13,786 nt of DNA from Ruminococcaceae bacterium UBA1438. Lineage in GTDB: Bacteria > Bacillota > Clostridia > Oscillospirales > Acutalibacteraceae. The stretch is taken from the NCBI GenBank assembly GCA_002329285.1, contig DCTO01000082.1, positions 2,265-16,050 on the forward strand, in the 5' to 3' direction. The position numbers and the translations under genes are program-made. The notes below the pieces were generated by a model. The model saw only the letters and a list, made by a program, of their open reading frames with translations. It was not told the DNA's origin and did not search any database. Below are positions 1-7,828 of this stretch, piece after piece. Numbering within the stretch: the first letter of the stretch is position 1; the number at the start of each line of letters is the position of its first letter.

Positions 1-545
1 ACCAAGCCGTTAACGCTTTCGCCGCTTTTTATTTTGCTTCTGATTAAGCTGCTTGAAAGGACAATCGGCTCAAAATCGGCAAGATAATAATTAACGCCGT
101 CAAGCTTATCCTTTGCAAAGCTTATCATTTCCTGCCTTGAATTTTCCTCACGCGGTGCGGTGCAGAGAGTTGCCATATTCAGAATATCCTGATATCTGAA
201 CCATTTATCAAAGGAAAGAAACTGATCCTCGCCAATGATGAAAAAAAACTCGTCATCCGGATAAAGCTTCCTCAAGGCGACGAGGGTGTTATAAGTGTAG
301 CTCCTGTTTCCGAGCTTAAATTCAATATCCGAAAGCTCTGCCCTTTCAACGCCTTCAAAAGCAATGGACAGCATATTAAGCCTGTCCGCAGCGGAAACGA
401 AATCAAAACCCTGCCTGTGAGGCGGAAACGCGGTTGGAATTATCAGCAGCTTATCAAGCGAAAGAATTTCAATATAGCTTTTTGCAAGATTAATATGCCC
501 GTTATGAACCGGATTAAAAGCTCCGCCGAAAATCCCTATTCTCAA
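1..545 (-). CDS. nadD: Nicotinate-nucleotide adenylyltransferase (3' end off window)
   Basis: Transfers AMP from ATP to nicotinate mononucleotide to make deamido-NAD, a late step of NAD synthesis in the cytoplasm. 181 codons are visible and the C-terminus is cut by the left edge; the family usually has about 190-215 residues, so little is missing. The nucleotidyltransferase motif GGAFNPVHNGH lies at residues 7-17 (HxGH His14 and His17), and SSSLIR at 164-169 is the usual ISSTxIR signature. The start is TTG at 545-543. I chose it because the mononucleotide-binding strand begins at once (RIGIF), an AGAGGTGG ribosome-binding site sits 6 nt upstream, and TTG overlaps the TGA stop of yhbY as TTGA. 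No ATG occurs near that position. In B. subtilis yhbY-nadD is followed by yqeK, which I would expect just beyond the edge. Identity is secure; the TTG start is well supported. Confidence 0.95.
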   Translation of the reverse strand, partial: MRIGIFGGAFNPVHNGHINLAKSYIEILSLDKLLIIPTAFPPHRQGFDFVSAADRLNMLSIAFEGVERAELSDIEFKLGNRSYTYNTLVALRKLYPDDEFFFIIGEDQFLSFDKWFRYQDILNMATLCTAPREENSRQEMISFAKDKLDGVNYYLADFEPIVLSSSLIRSKIKSGESVNGL

Positions 546-979
546 CCTCTGCCACCTCTGCTCGGCCTGCCGCCGCGCTTTGCCTTTGCCTTTTGCGCCG
601 CGGCTTCCGCCTCTCGGCTGCGCTGGCGCAGGCCTTTTATTTTAACCTGCTTTTTTGCAGGCTTTTTGCCCTGCTCCTTTAAGCGCTGCTGTTTTTTCTG
701 ATTTATTTTCTCTTTATCTGCTTTTCTGTAAAGCACGATAACGCCGCCGATAACCTGGATAACCTCTGCACCGAGAGGCGCTGCAAGTGCATCAGCAAAT
801 TCGCGCGGGGTTTTGGGAGCAGTTTCAAGATGCACGCGCACTTTAAGGAGTTCCCTTGCATCAAGCGCGTCGTCAAGCTGCGCAATCAGATTATCGGATA
901 TGCCGTCCTTACCGATCTGAAAAATCGGTTCAAGCGGGTTTGCCTGCGCACGTAGCGCGGCTCTTTCCTTTGATGTCAT
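542..979 (-). CDS. yhbY: YhbY-type RNA-binding protein (CRM domain) with basic tail
   Basis: A 145-residue protein. Residues 1-84 form a CRS1-YhbY (CRM) domain, an RNA-binding fold tied in bacteria to 50S ribosomal subunit assembly. Visible marks are the N-terminal LRAQANPLEPIFQIGKDG stretch with the GKDG loop at 23-26, SDNLIAQLDDALDARELLKVRV in the middle, and VIQVIGGVIVLYR at 73-85. The family is usually about 95-105 residues. Here some 60 extra residues (86-145) follow, with about 23 Lys/Arg against five acidic residues, many Gln and Ala, and a Gly/Arg-rich end (RGGRPSRGGRG). They are likely disordered and RNA-binding by composition, which is inference. Start ATG at 979-977 has a GGAGA site 7 nt upstream. 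The stop TGA overlaps the nadD start. The yhbY-nadD pairing is also found in Bacillus. The domain assignment is firm; the role of the tail is unknown. Confidence 0.93.
   Translation of the reverse strand: MTSKERAALRAQANPLEPIFQIGKDGISDNLIAQLDDALDARELLKVRVHLETAPKTPREFADALAAPLGAEVIQVIGGVIVLYRKADKEKINQKKQQRLKEQGKKPAKKQVKIKGLRQRSREAEAAAQKAKAKRGGRPSRGGRG
552..559 (-). promoter_or_regulatory. Ribosome-binding site deciding the TTG start of nadD
   Basis: On the minus strand this reads AGAGGTGG, with 6 nt between it and the TTG codon at 545-543. A second AGAGG directly abuts the TTG but is too close to act. The site lies inside the last codons of yhbY, so nadD translation is probably coupled to yhbY. 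That coupling is inferred. Confidence 0.6.
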
Positions 980-1024
980 ATTTTTTCTCCTACACGTGAG
1001 GTCGAGGACGCCCTCCCCTATGGT
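980..1024 (-). repeat. GC-rich spacer with imperfect inverted repeats between rdgB and yhbY
   Basis: This 45-bp spacer is the longest between genes of the operon, and its core at 996-1018 is far richer in G+C than the other spacers. In the plus sense GAGG at 998-1001 or GAGG at 1004-1007 can each pair with CCTC at 1012-1015, giving two mutually exclusive small hairpins; the outer one gains further C-G pairs at 1003/1010 and 1004/1009. No T-run follows, so it does not look like a terminator. It may be a short interspersed REP-like element or an RNA processing site; the sequence alone cannot tell. Confidence 0.4.
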
Positions 1025-1612
1025 TTATATTATTTTTTCAAGCTCTGATTTAAGCTTGCGAAGAGCATTGCCCCTGTGGCTGATTTTATCCTTTTCCTCA
1101 GCGGTGTATCTGCCAAAGGCTTTGCCGTTTATGATGAACAGAGGGTCATAACCGAAGCCCTCATTGCCGTCCCTTTCAAATCCGATTGTGCCGTAGCATT
1201 CGCCGCGGACGATAATCTTTTCGCCGCTTGGAAAAGCACAGCAGATTGCGCAGACATAATGCGCGCCCCTTTTCTCAACAGGAACGCCCTGCAGCCTTTC
1301 AAGCAGCAAATCATTGTTGCGCTCATCATCGCCGTGGCCGCCCGAAAAGCGGGCGGAAAAGATGCCGGGAGCGCCGTCAAGATAATCAACGCAAAGCCCG
1401 CTGTCATCTGCGATTGAGGGCATACCGGTTTCCTTGCAGGCTGCGGTTGCCTTAATCTCTGCATTTTCCTCAAAGGTTTTGCCGTTTTCCTCAACTTCCT
1501 CAAGCTGAATGCCAAGCATTTTTGCGGTGACAACATTTATGCCGAGCGGAGCCAGAATGCGCTGCATCTCCGCCAGTTTTTTCATATTATTTGTTGCTAA
1601 TATAAAATCCAT
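1025..1612 (-). CDS. rdgB: XTP/dITP pyrophosphatase (RdgB/HAM1 family)
   Basis: Hydrolyses non-canonical purine triphosphates (dITP, ITP, XTP) to the monophosphate and pyrophosphate, keeping deaminated purines out of DNA and RNA. At 195 residues it has the family's normal length. Visible signatures are [10 protein letters not shown] from residue 6, FEENAEIKA around 47-55, [10 protein letters not shown] with the catalytic/metal Asp69-Asp70, [12 protein letters not shown] at 80-91, GFGYDPLF at 152-159 and the purine-selective SHRGNAL at 178-184. The start ATG at 1612-1610 has CGGAG 5 nt upstream and begins directly at the first beta strand (MDFILATNN). It follows ftsY by 21 bp, too short for a promoter, and is separated from yhbY by the GC-rich spacer. 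No key residue is missing. Confidence 0.97.
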   Translation of the reverse strand: MDFILATNNMKKLAEMQRILAPLGINVVTAKMLGIQLEEVEENGKTFEENAEIKATAACKETGMPSIADDSGLCVDYLDGAPGIFSARFSGGHGDDERNNDLLLERLQGVPVEKRGAHYVCAICCAFPSGEKIIVRGECYGTIGFERDGNEGFGYDPLFIINGKAFGRYTAEEKDKISHRGNALRKLKSELEKII

Positions 1613-1633
1613 AAAAACTCCGAATAATCAAGG

Positions 1634-2554
1634 TTATTTTTCTTCGCTGCCGAAAAGGCCTGCGGCGAAGGCGTCTGCATCAAACGGTTGCAGATCATCA
1701 ATCTGCTCACCCACGCCGACGAACTTAACAGGCACGTCAAGCTCATTATTAATAGCAAGCACAACGCCGCCCCTTGCAGTGCCGTCCAGCTTTGTGAGAA
1801 CGATGCCGGTTATCCCGGCGGCATCCTTGAAATCCTTTGCCTGATTAACGGCATTCTGCCCAGTTGTTGCATCAAGCACGAGTAGCACCTCCTTGGAGGC
1901 ATCGGGCAGCTCACGGTTAATAACGCGGCTGATTTTATTAAGCTCATCCATAAGATTTTTCTTATTGTGAAGCCTGCCGGCAGTGTCAATGATAATGACG
2001 TCGCAATCCCTTGCCTTGCCTGCCTGAATCGTGTCATAAACGACGGAGGCAGGGTCAGAGCCCTCTGCGGATTTGATTAAATCCACCTCTGCCCTGTCCG
2101 CCCAGACCTGAAGCTGCTCAATAGCGGCGGCACGGAAGGTGTCTGCCGCGCCGAGAATAACGCTTCTGCCCTGGTTTTTGAGGCGAAGGGCAAGCTTGCC
2201 GATTGTTGTTGTTTTACCGACGCCGTTAACGCCGATAACAAGAATAACGGACGGCTTGGTGCGCAGCCTTAAATAGCTGCCGCCCCAGACGATACCCGAA
2301 ACGATATCCTGCATCGTTTCCTTAACAGCCTTAACATCCTTGATGTTATCGTTTTCAATTTTTTCCTTAAGGCTTGTGATAACCTTTTCAGCGGTTGGGA
2401 AGCCAACATCGCCCATAATAAGAATCTCCTCAAGCTCATCATAAAGCTCATCGGTGATTTCCTCATATTCATCAATCGCCTCTTCAATTTGGGCGGTTAT
2501 GCCCTCCTCGCGGGTTTTCTTTAAGCCTTTTTTAAATTTATCAAAAATTCCCAT
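1634..2554 (-). CDS. ftsY: Signal recognition particle receptor FtsY
   Basis: The SRP receptor GTPase, which pairs with Ffh at the inner face of the membrane to deliver ribosomes making membrane or secreted proteins to the Sec translocon. The 306 residues comprise a short N-terminal amphipathic stretch ([13 protein letters not shown]), an alpha-helical N domain to about residue 90 and the G domain. G1 is GVNGVGKT at 108-115, DTFRAAA at 138-144 is the insertion-box signature, G3 is DTAGR at 190-194, G4 is TKLDG at 254-258, and the closing motif [12 protein letters not shown] is at 280-291. It lacks the long acidic A domain of E. coli FtsY, as is usual in Gram-positives. A modest AAAGGT site lies about 7 nt before the ATG. 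It lies 23 bp downstream of smc, as in Bacillus and Clostridia. ffh is not in the window. Confidence 0.98.
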   Translation of the reverse strand: MGIFDKFKKGLKKTREEGITAQIEEAIDEYEEITDELYDELEEILIMGDVGFPTAEKVITSLKEKIENDNIKDVKAVKETMQDIVSGIVWGGSYLRLRTKPSVILVIGVNGVGKTTTIGKLALRLKNQGRSVILGAADTFRAAAIEQLQVWADRAEVDLIKSAEGSDPASVVYDTIQAGKARDCDVIIIDTAGRLHNKKNLMDELNKISRVINRELPDASKEVLLVLDATTGQNAVNQAKDFKDAAGITGIVLTKLDGTARGGVVLAINNELDVPVKFVGVGEQIDDLQPFDADAFAAGLFGSEEK

Positions 2555-2577
2555 AACTAAACCTTTATGTAATTATT

Positions 2578-5500
2578 TTACGCCTCAAGCCCCATTTGCT
2601 CTGCAAGCTCTGCAGACTGAAGCTCAAGTAGCTTTGAAACGCCCTTTTCCTGCATCGTTACACCATAGAGGATATCTGCCTCCTCCATAGTGCCGCGGCG
2701 GTGAGTTATTGAAATGAACTGGGTTTTATCAGTCATTCTGCGCATATATTTTGCAAAGCGCTCAACATTAACGTCATCAAGCGCCGCCTCAACCTCGTCA
2801 TAAATGCAAAACGGAGCCGGAGTAACCTTCAAAACGCTGAAAAGCAGCGCCATTGCGGCAAGCGATTTTTCACCGCCGGAGAAAAGATTAATGTTCTGAA
2901 CCGATTTGCCGGGGGGCTGAATTTTAATTTCAATCGGGCTTTCAAGGCAGTTGTCGGGCTGCTCAAGAATAATTTCGCCCTTGCCGCCGCCGAAGAAATC
3001 AGAGAAGCAGGTTTTGAATTCCTCATTGATTTTCTTAAACTGAACAAGGAATTTTTCGCTCATTGACGAGGTTAAATCATCAATGATGCGCTCAAGCTCT
3101 GCCTTTGATTTTTCGATATCATCAATCTGATCCTTGAGAAATTCGTATCTCTCTGAAACCTCTTTATATTCATCAATAGCGCCAACGTTGATTGAGCCGA
3201 GTTTTTTGATTTCAACCTTGATTTCATGAAGCCTTTTCTTTGCGGCGGTCATATCCTCGATCTGAATATTAAGCGCCTCTGCCTCGCGCCTTGTGAGCTC
3301 ATACTGCTCAAAGAGCATATCATTAAGCTCATCATATTCCTTGCGCATTGCGATTTTGCGTTCATCAAGGCGAACAAGCTCTGCGGAAAGCTTTTCCCTT
3401 TCCTGCCCCTTGTTTCTTTCAAGCAGGCGAAGCTCTGCGGAGCGCTTATCAAAGCCATCTCGCTTTTCAATAAGCGCATTTGCCTCTGCTCCGGAGCCCT
3501 TTGCCTTTTCACGGAGCTCCTGCGCCTGATTTTTGATATCATTTATTGAAGCAAGCAGGTTTTCATTTTTTTCTTCAAGGAGGGAAACCTCCTCTGCGAT
3601 TGACTTAACCCTGTCGCTCTGTGAGGATTTTCTGAAGCGAAGCTCATCAGCGGAAATCCTTGCGGCCTCCGTATCCCTTGCAAGAGAAACGAGGCTTAAA
3701 TTAATTTCCTCCTCCTTTGAGCGGAGCGCCTCTCGCTTTTCGGCAAGCTCCTGCGCATCGCCGCTTGCCTTTGAAAGGCTTTCATCTGCGGCATCAATCT
3801 GCTTTTGGATATCTGAAGAAAGCGTTTCATTTTCCTCAAGCACCTTTTTGAAAAGGAGAATTCTGCCATCGGCGTTTTCCTTTTCCGATGCAAGCGCAGA
3901 ACGCTGGGAATTGAGAGTTGAAAGCCTGTCCTCAAGTAGCTTATCCTCGCCCTGAGCGCGGATAATATCCTCTTTGGCGGTGAGCATATCAGCCTCCGCA
4001 GCCTGCATTTCTGCAGCGGCGCGGTTTGCCTCCTCAAGTGCTGCTTTGAAATCAGCAGTTGCCTTTTCAGCCTCTTTTGATAGTTTTTCAGCCTCCTGCT
4101 GAAGCTCCTCAATCATATTGGCGCGGGAAAGAATACCTGCGCCCTTTGCGGCGCTGCCGCCCGCCATTGAGCCGCCGGCATTAAATACCTGGCCATCAAG
4201 CGTTACGATTTTGAAGCGATTTTTATATTTCTTTGCAATTCCGATAGCGCTATCCATATCATCAACGATGGCAACGCGGGAAAGCAAATTGCTGACGATT
4301 TCTTTATATTTCTTATCGCAATCAACCAGATCGGAAGCAATTGCGATAAAACCGAGATTTTCATCGAGCCCCTTTTCATCAAGGGATCTGCCCTTAATAT
4401 TTGAAATTGGCAGGAAGGTGCACCGGCCAAGCTTATTATCCTTAAGATAATAAATTGCGCGCTTTGCATCCGCCTCTGTTGAGGTGACAATATTCTGCAT
4501 TGCAGCGCCGAGCGCAACCTCAATTGCGGTTGAATATTCATTATCAACCTGAATAAGCTGGGAGAGCGTGCCGTGAATGCCGCCAAGCTGCCTTGCCTCC
4601 GAGCGCCTGATGACCGCTTTAACCGCACCCGAATAGCCCTCCATATTCTTTTCAAGATCGGAAAGCATTTTTGCGCGTTGCTGTTTTTCGGCAAAGAGAC
4701 GCTCTGCCTTTTCAGCCTGCTCCTTAAGCTTATCAGCCTTTTCGGTTTTTGATTTCAGCTTGAGCTGATAACCGCCGAGAGAATTATTATATTCATCAAT
4801 CCTGTCATTCAGGAATTTGAGATTAGCCTCTGATTCAGCCTTGCGGGCCTCCTCCGCCTTAATATCCTTATCAAGAGCGTCAAGGCTTTCATCAACAGTT
4901 CCCTTGCGCGCCTCAATCTCATCAATACTGGACTGCGCCTGCGAAGCCTTAACGCGGCTGTCTGAAAGCTTCAAAGTCAGCCCCGCAATGGTTTGATTAA
5001 CCTCTGCAGAAAGGCGTGAAAGCTCTGCATTCGAGGCGAGAAGCGCCTGCTCCTCCTCCGTGAGCCTTGCAAGGCTTTCCCTTTGCTCGGCAGATTTTTT
5101 CTCATTATCTGCAATAAGGGCTTCCTTTTGCGCAATCTGCTCATCTATTGAAGCATTGCCCTTATCCGCATCAGAGATATCGTTTTTCAGCCTTTCAATG
5201 GTTTCATTATTATGGCCGAGTGTTGCCTCAAGCACGGAAGCCTCGCCCTCTCTGCGCAGAGCCTCCTCCTCATAGGAAGCGCCGCCGAGGCGGATTTCCT
5301 CAATCTCCGTGTTGATTTTGGCAACGCCCTCCAAAACCTCTTCAATTTCAGCTTCAATCTGCTTTAATTCATTTTCGCAGATTTCATAAGACGCATTTGC
5401 CGCATCAATTTTATGCTCCTGCTCACGCAGGTCATTTGTGAATTTATTAATTTTATTAATCCAGACGCCGATTTCAAGATTTTTCTTTTCGCCGGAAAGC

Positions 5501-6150
5501 TCCAAGAATTTTGCCGCTTTTTCGCTTTGATGTTTAAGGGGGCCGACTCTGCTTTCAAGCTCGCCGAGAATATCAAGCAGGCGAACAAGATTTTCCTGCG
5601 CCTGAAGCAATCTGCGCTGGGCATCGGTTCTCTTATGGCGGAAGCGGGAAATTCCGGCGGCCTCTTCAAAAAGCTCTCTCCTGTCTTCATTCTTGGCGGA
5701 GATGATTGAATCAATCTTGCCCTGGCCGACCATTGAATAGCCGTCCGCACCGAGACCGGTGTCCATAAACAGCTCATGAATATCGCGGCGGCGGACGTTT
5801 TCACCGTCAATCTTATATTCGCTTTCGCCGCTGCGGTAATAACGCCTTGTTACGGTTACGATTTCGCCCTTATCCTTCAGAGTGCCGTCGCTATTATCAA
5901 GAGTGAGCTGCACCTGGGCAAAGCCGACTGCCTTTCTGGCAGAGGTGCCGCCGAAGATAACATCCTCTGTTTTTGAGGCGCGCAGATTCTTGGTTGAGGT
6001 TTCGCCGAGAACCCACCTTACCGCATCCGAAATATTACTTTTGCCCGAGCCGTTTGGGCCGACAACGGCAGTGATGCCCTTGCCGAAATTCAGCTCTGTT
6101 TTATCAGGGAAGGACTTGAAGCCCTGCATTTCCAGTGTTCTTAAAACCAT
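2578..6150 (-). CDS. smc: Chromosome segregation ATPase SMC
   Basis: The structural core of the SMC-ScpAB condensin, which extrudes and organises DNA loops so sister chromosomes can separate. At 1190 residues it is full length. The N-terminal head carries the opening FKSF motif, Walker A GPNGSGKSN at 31-39 and the Q-loop in VGQGKID at 141-147. A first coiled coil rich in Glu, Lys, Ala and Leu runs to about 505. The hinge spans about 505-675, with GIHGTLSQLI and the glycine-rich NAGGSMAGGS at its end. A second coiled coil returns to the C-terminal head, which holds the signature LFSGGEKS at 1089-1096, Walker B FCIYDE at 1114-1119 and the D-loop ALDD. The ATG abuts the stop of the upstream radical SAM gene (TAAATG), and its GAGGG ribosome-binding site lies inside that gene, so translation is probably coupled. 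scpA and scpB are not in the window. Confidence 0.99.
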   Translation of the reverse strand: MVLRTLEMQGFKSFPDKTELNFGKGITAVVGPNGSGKSNISDAVRWVLGETSTKNLRASKTEDVIFGGTSARKAVGFAQVQLTLDNSDGTLKDKGEIVTVTRRYYRSGESEYKIDGENVRRRDIHELFMDTGLGADGYSMVGQGKIDSIISAKNEDRRELFEEAAGISRFRHKRTDAQRRLLQAQENLVRLLDILGELESRVGPLKHQSEKAAKFLELSGEKKNLEIGVWINKINKFTNDLREQEHKIDAANASYEICENELKQIEAEIEEVLEGVAKINTEIEEIRLGGASYEEEALRREGEASVLEATLGHNNETIERLKNDISDADKGNASIDEQIAQKEALIADNEKKSAEQRESLARLTEEEQALLASNAELSRLSAEVNQTIAGLTLKLSDSRVKASQAQSSIDEIEARKGTVDESLDALDKDIKAEEARKAESEANLKFLNDRIDEYNNSLGGYQLKLKSKTEKADKLKEQAEKAERLFAEKQQRAKMLSDLEKNMEGYSGAVKAVIRRSEARQLGGIHGTLSQLIQVDNEYSTAIEVALGAAMQNIVTSTEADAKRAIYYLKDNKLGRCTFLPISNIKGRSLDEKGLDENLGFIAIASDLVDCDKKYKEIVSNLLSRVAIVDDMDSAIGIAKKYKNRFKIVTLDGQVFNAGGSMAGGSAAKGAGILSRANMIEELQQEAEKLSKEAEKATADFKAALEEANRAAAEMQAAEADMLTAKEDIIRAQGEDKLLEDRLSTLNSQRSALASEKENADGRILLFKKVLEENETLSSDIQKQIDAADESLSKASGDAQELAEKREALRSKEEEINLSLVSLARDTEAARISADELRFRKSSQSDRVKSIAEEVSLLEEKNENLLASINDIKNQAQELREKAKGSGAEANALIEKRDGFDKRSAELRLLERNKGQEREKLSAELVRLDERKIAMRKEYDELNDMLFEQYELTRREAEALNIQIEDMTAAKKRLHEIKVEIKKLGSINVGAIDEYKEVSERYEFLKDQIDDIEKSKAELERIIDDLTSSMSEKFLVQFKKINEEFKTCFSDFFGGGKGEIILEQPDNCLESPIEIKIQPPGKSVQNINLFSGGEKSLAAMALLFSVLKVTPAPFCIYDEVEAALDDVNVERFAKYMRRMTDKTQFISITHRRGTMEEADILYGVTMQEKGVSKLLELQSAELAEQMGLEA

Positions 6151-7131
6151 TTAAACTACCCTCAATTCATTGGGCTTCAGCACGGAATAAAATTTGATTT
6201 CAATTTCATATCCCGCTTCACGAAGCGCAATGATGTTTGATTTTTTGTTGCCGATTAATTTTGAAATTGATTTTTCATTTATATAAACCTTATATTTTCC
6301 GGGAGGATTTTTAACAATCTGATTAAACATCATTTTTGAGATTACCATTTCTCCGAGGGACTCGTGATAGCCGCCGGCAAGCATATTGTTTTTTATATCC
6401 TCATTTGCGTGAAGCCCGATGCGGATAACCTCAATTTCATGTTCCTCAAAAAATTCTGCCAATTCTGCGCAGAGCGCAACCGTTTTTTTGAGCGGCGCGG
6501 GCGTGTATTCCCCACTTTCAAAAAGCTCTGCAAGATAAGTGCCTTTCAAAACGACGGTGGGATAAATCCGAACCGTTTTCGGCTTTAGCTTTGCGAATTC
6601 ACGCGCTGTGGCAAAATCAATTCCCCTGCTGGAGGAATATAAATCCGTCATCATCTGAAGACCCAGCTCAAAATTCTTTTTCTTGATAAGCGCCGCCGCT
6701 GCTCTGACATCATTGGCCGTGTGGCCGCGAAGATTTGCCGCAAGCACCTTATCATTCATACTTTGCGCGCCGAGCTCAATTGCCGTTACGCCGTAAGACT
6801 TCAGCAAATCAAGGATTTCATTATCAATTGCATCCGGGCGGGTTGAAATTCTGATTCCCTTAACGGCGCCGCTTTCAACATAAGGCTTTGCCGCTTCAAG
6901 CAGGGAGAGCATATATTCCCTTTCAATCGCAGTGAAAGAGCCGCCGAAAAACGCAATCTCATATTCAAATTTATTATCCTTATTGCTGTTAATCGCGGTT
7001 TCAACCGTGTTTTTAACATCCTGCGCGCTCGGAGCGGTGATCTGCCCCGTTATGGTTTTCTGATTACAAAAAGAGCATTGGCACGGGCAGCCTATATGAG
7101 GAACGAATATTGAAATATTGCTTTTTCTCAT
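6151..7131 (-). CDS. Elp3-like radical SAM protein without acetyltransferase domain
   Basis: A 326-residue radical SAM enzyme. The iron-sulfur cluster motif CX3CX2C is Cys15, Cys19 and Cys22, with an extra Cys17 between. Other visible motifs are FFGGSFTA at 61-68, ISTRPD at 95-100, ELGAQSM at 119-125, YPTVVLKGT at 190-198 and VIRIGLHANED at 235-245. These resemble the radical SAM half of Elp3, the tRNA-wobble-uridine enzyme, but the GNAT acetyltransferase half is absent. Instead, the C-terminal part (about 277-326) contains ISKLIGNKKSNI, which looks like a KH-type nucleic-acid-binding loop. Such short proteins are often found between rnc and smc in Clostridia. A substrate is not known to me; RNA modification is inferred from the Elp3 likeness and the neighbours. 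The start ATG overlaps the rnc stop by 4 bp (ATGA). Confidence 0.88.
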   Translation of the reverse strand: MRKSNISIFVPHIGCPCQCSFCNQKTITGQITAPSAQDVKNTVETAINSNKDNKFEYEIAFFGGSFTAIEREYMLSLLEAAKPYVESGAVKGIRISTRPDAIDNEILDLLKSYGVTAIELGAQSMNDKVLAANLRGHTANDVRAAAALIKKKNFELGLQMMTDLYSSSRGIDFATAREFAKLKPKTVRIYPTVVLKGTYLAELFESGEYTPAPLKKTVALCAELAEFFEEHEIEVIRIGLHANEDIKNNMLAGGYHESLGEMVISKMMFNQIVKNPPGKYKVYINEKSISKLIGNKKSNIIALREAGYEIEIKFYSVLKPNELRVV

Positions 7132-7811
7132 ATTCCCATTAACTGCAAGGCTTCCCTTGCCGCCTCCTGTTCCGCCTGTTTTTTGCTTCTTCCGATTCCC
7201 CTTGCGATAACGTTTGAATTGAGATGCACCTCAACCTCAAACCTCTTATCGTGATCAGGGCCGCTTTCGCCGACTATAACATAATTCAGCGTTTCATCAT
7301 GATTTTGCTGAACAACCTCCTGAAGCAGGGTTTTATAATCCTTAAAGCTTATATGATGATTATCAAGCGCATCCGTGAGAAACGGAAGAACAAAGCGCTC
7401 CGCCGAATCAAGGCCTCCGTCAAGATAAATCGCGCCGCAGACAGCCTCAAACGCATTTTCAAGAATTGATTTGCGCTGCCTGCCTCCGCTATGCTCCTCT
7501 CCCTTACCGAGATAAAGATAATTGCCGAGAGAGATTTTATCTGCAAAGGAGGAAAGAGAGGCTGTGCAAACCAGGCCTGATCTGATTTTTGAAAGCTCTC
7601 CCTCCGGGGTTTCGGGAAAGCGCTCAAAAAGCAGTTTTGAGGAAATGATTGAAACAACCGAATCCCCCAAAAACTCAAGCCTTTCATTGCATTCTCTTTC
7701 ATTTCTGTTTTCATTTGCATAGCTGGAATGAGTTAATGCCTCAAGCAGATGCTCTCTGTTTTTGAACTTATATTTAATCAGATTTTCAAATTCATCTAAA
7801 TTAGTGTTCAT
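7128..7811 (-). CDS. rnc: Ribonuclease III
   Basis: Double-strand-specific endoribonuclease that cuts the stems around 16S and 23S rRNA precursors and some mRNAs. At 227 residues it has the usual bacterial length. The nuclease domain (about 5-150) carries the signature NERLEFLGDSV at 42-52 with acidic residues Glu43, Glu46 and Asp50. The second catalytic segment, ILENAFEAVCGAIYLD, is at 116-131 with Glu122. A double-stranded-RNA-binding domain occupies about 156-225 and ends in the typical GRSKKQAEQEAAREAL. One oddity is that the metal-binding Asp expected three residues before the Glu of FEA is Asn119 (codon AAT). The ATG at 7811-7809 has AGGA 8 nt upstream, and the gene starts 17 bp after trmFO. 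rnc-smc-ftsY is a conserved Gram-positive order; the acpP gene that often precedes rnc is absent. Confidence 0.97.
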   Translation of the reverse strand: MNTNLDEFENLIKYKFKNREHLLEALTHSSYANENRNERECNERLEFLGDSVVSIISSKLLFERFPETPEGELSKIRSGLVCTASLSSFADKISLGNYLYLGKGEEHSGGRQRKSILENAFEAVCGAIYLDGGLDSAERFVLPFLTDALDNHHISFKDYKTLLQEVVQQNHDETLNYVIVGESGPDHDKRFEVEVHLNSNVIARGIGRSKKQAEQEAAREALQLMGI

Positions 7812-7828
7812 TTCATAATTCCTGTTAA

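Noticed and set aside
3533..3955. Long plus-strand open frames antisense to smc (also 3226-3549 and 4118-4450)
   Set aside because: They lie opposite a firmly identified gene, have low-complexity Ser/Phe/Ala composition typical of the reverse of coiled-coil codons, and match no family I know.
2578..6150. Repeats inside smc as possible DNA repeats
   Set aside because: The similarity comes from Glu/Lys/Ala-rich coiled-coil codons; no tandem DNA repeat unit is seen.
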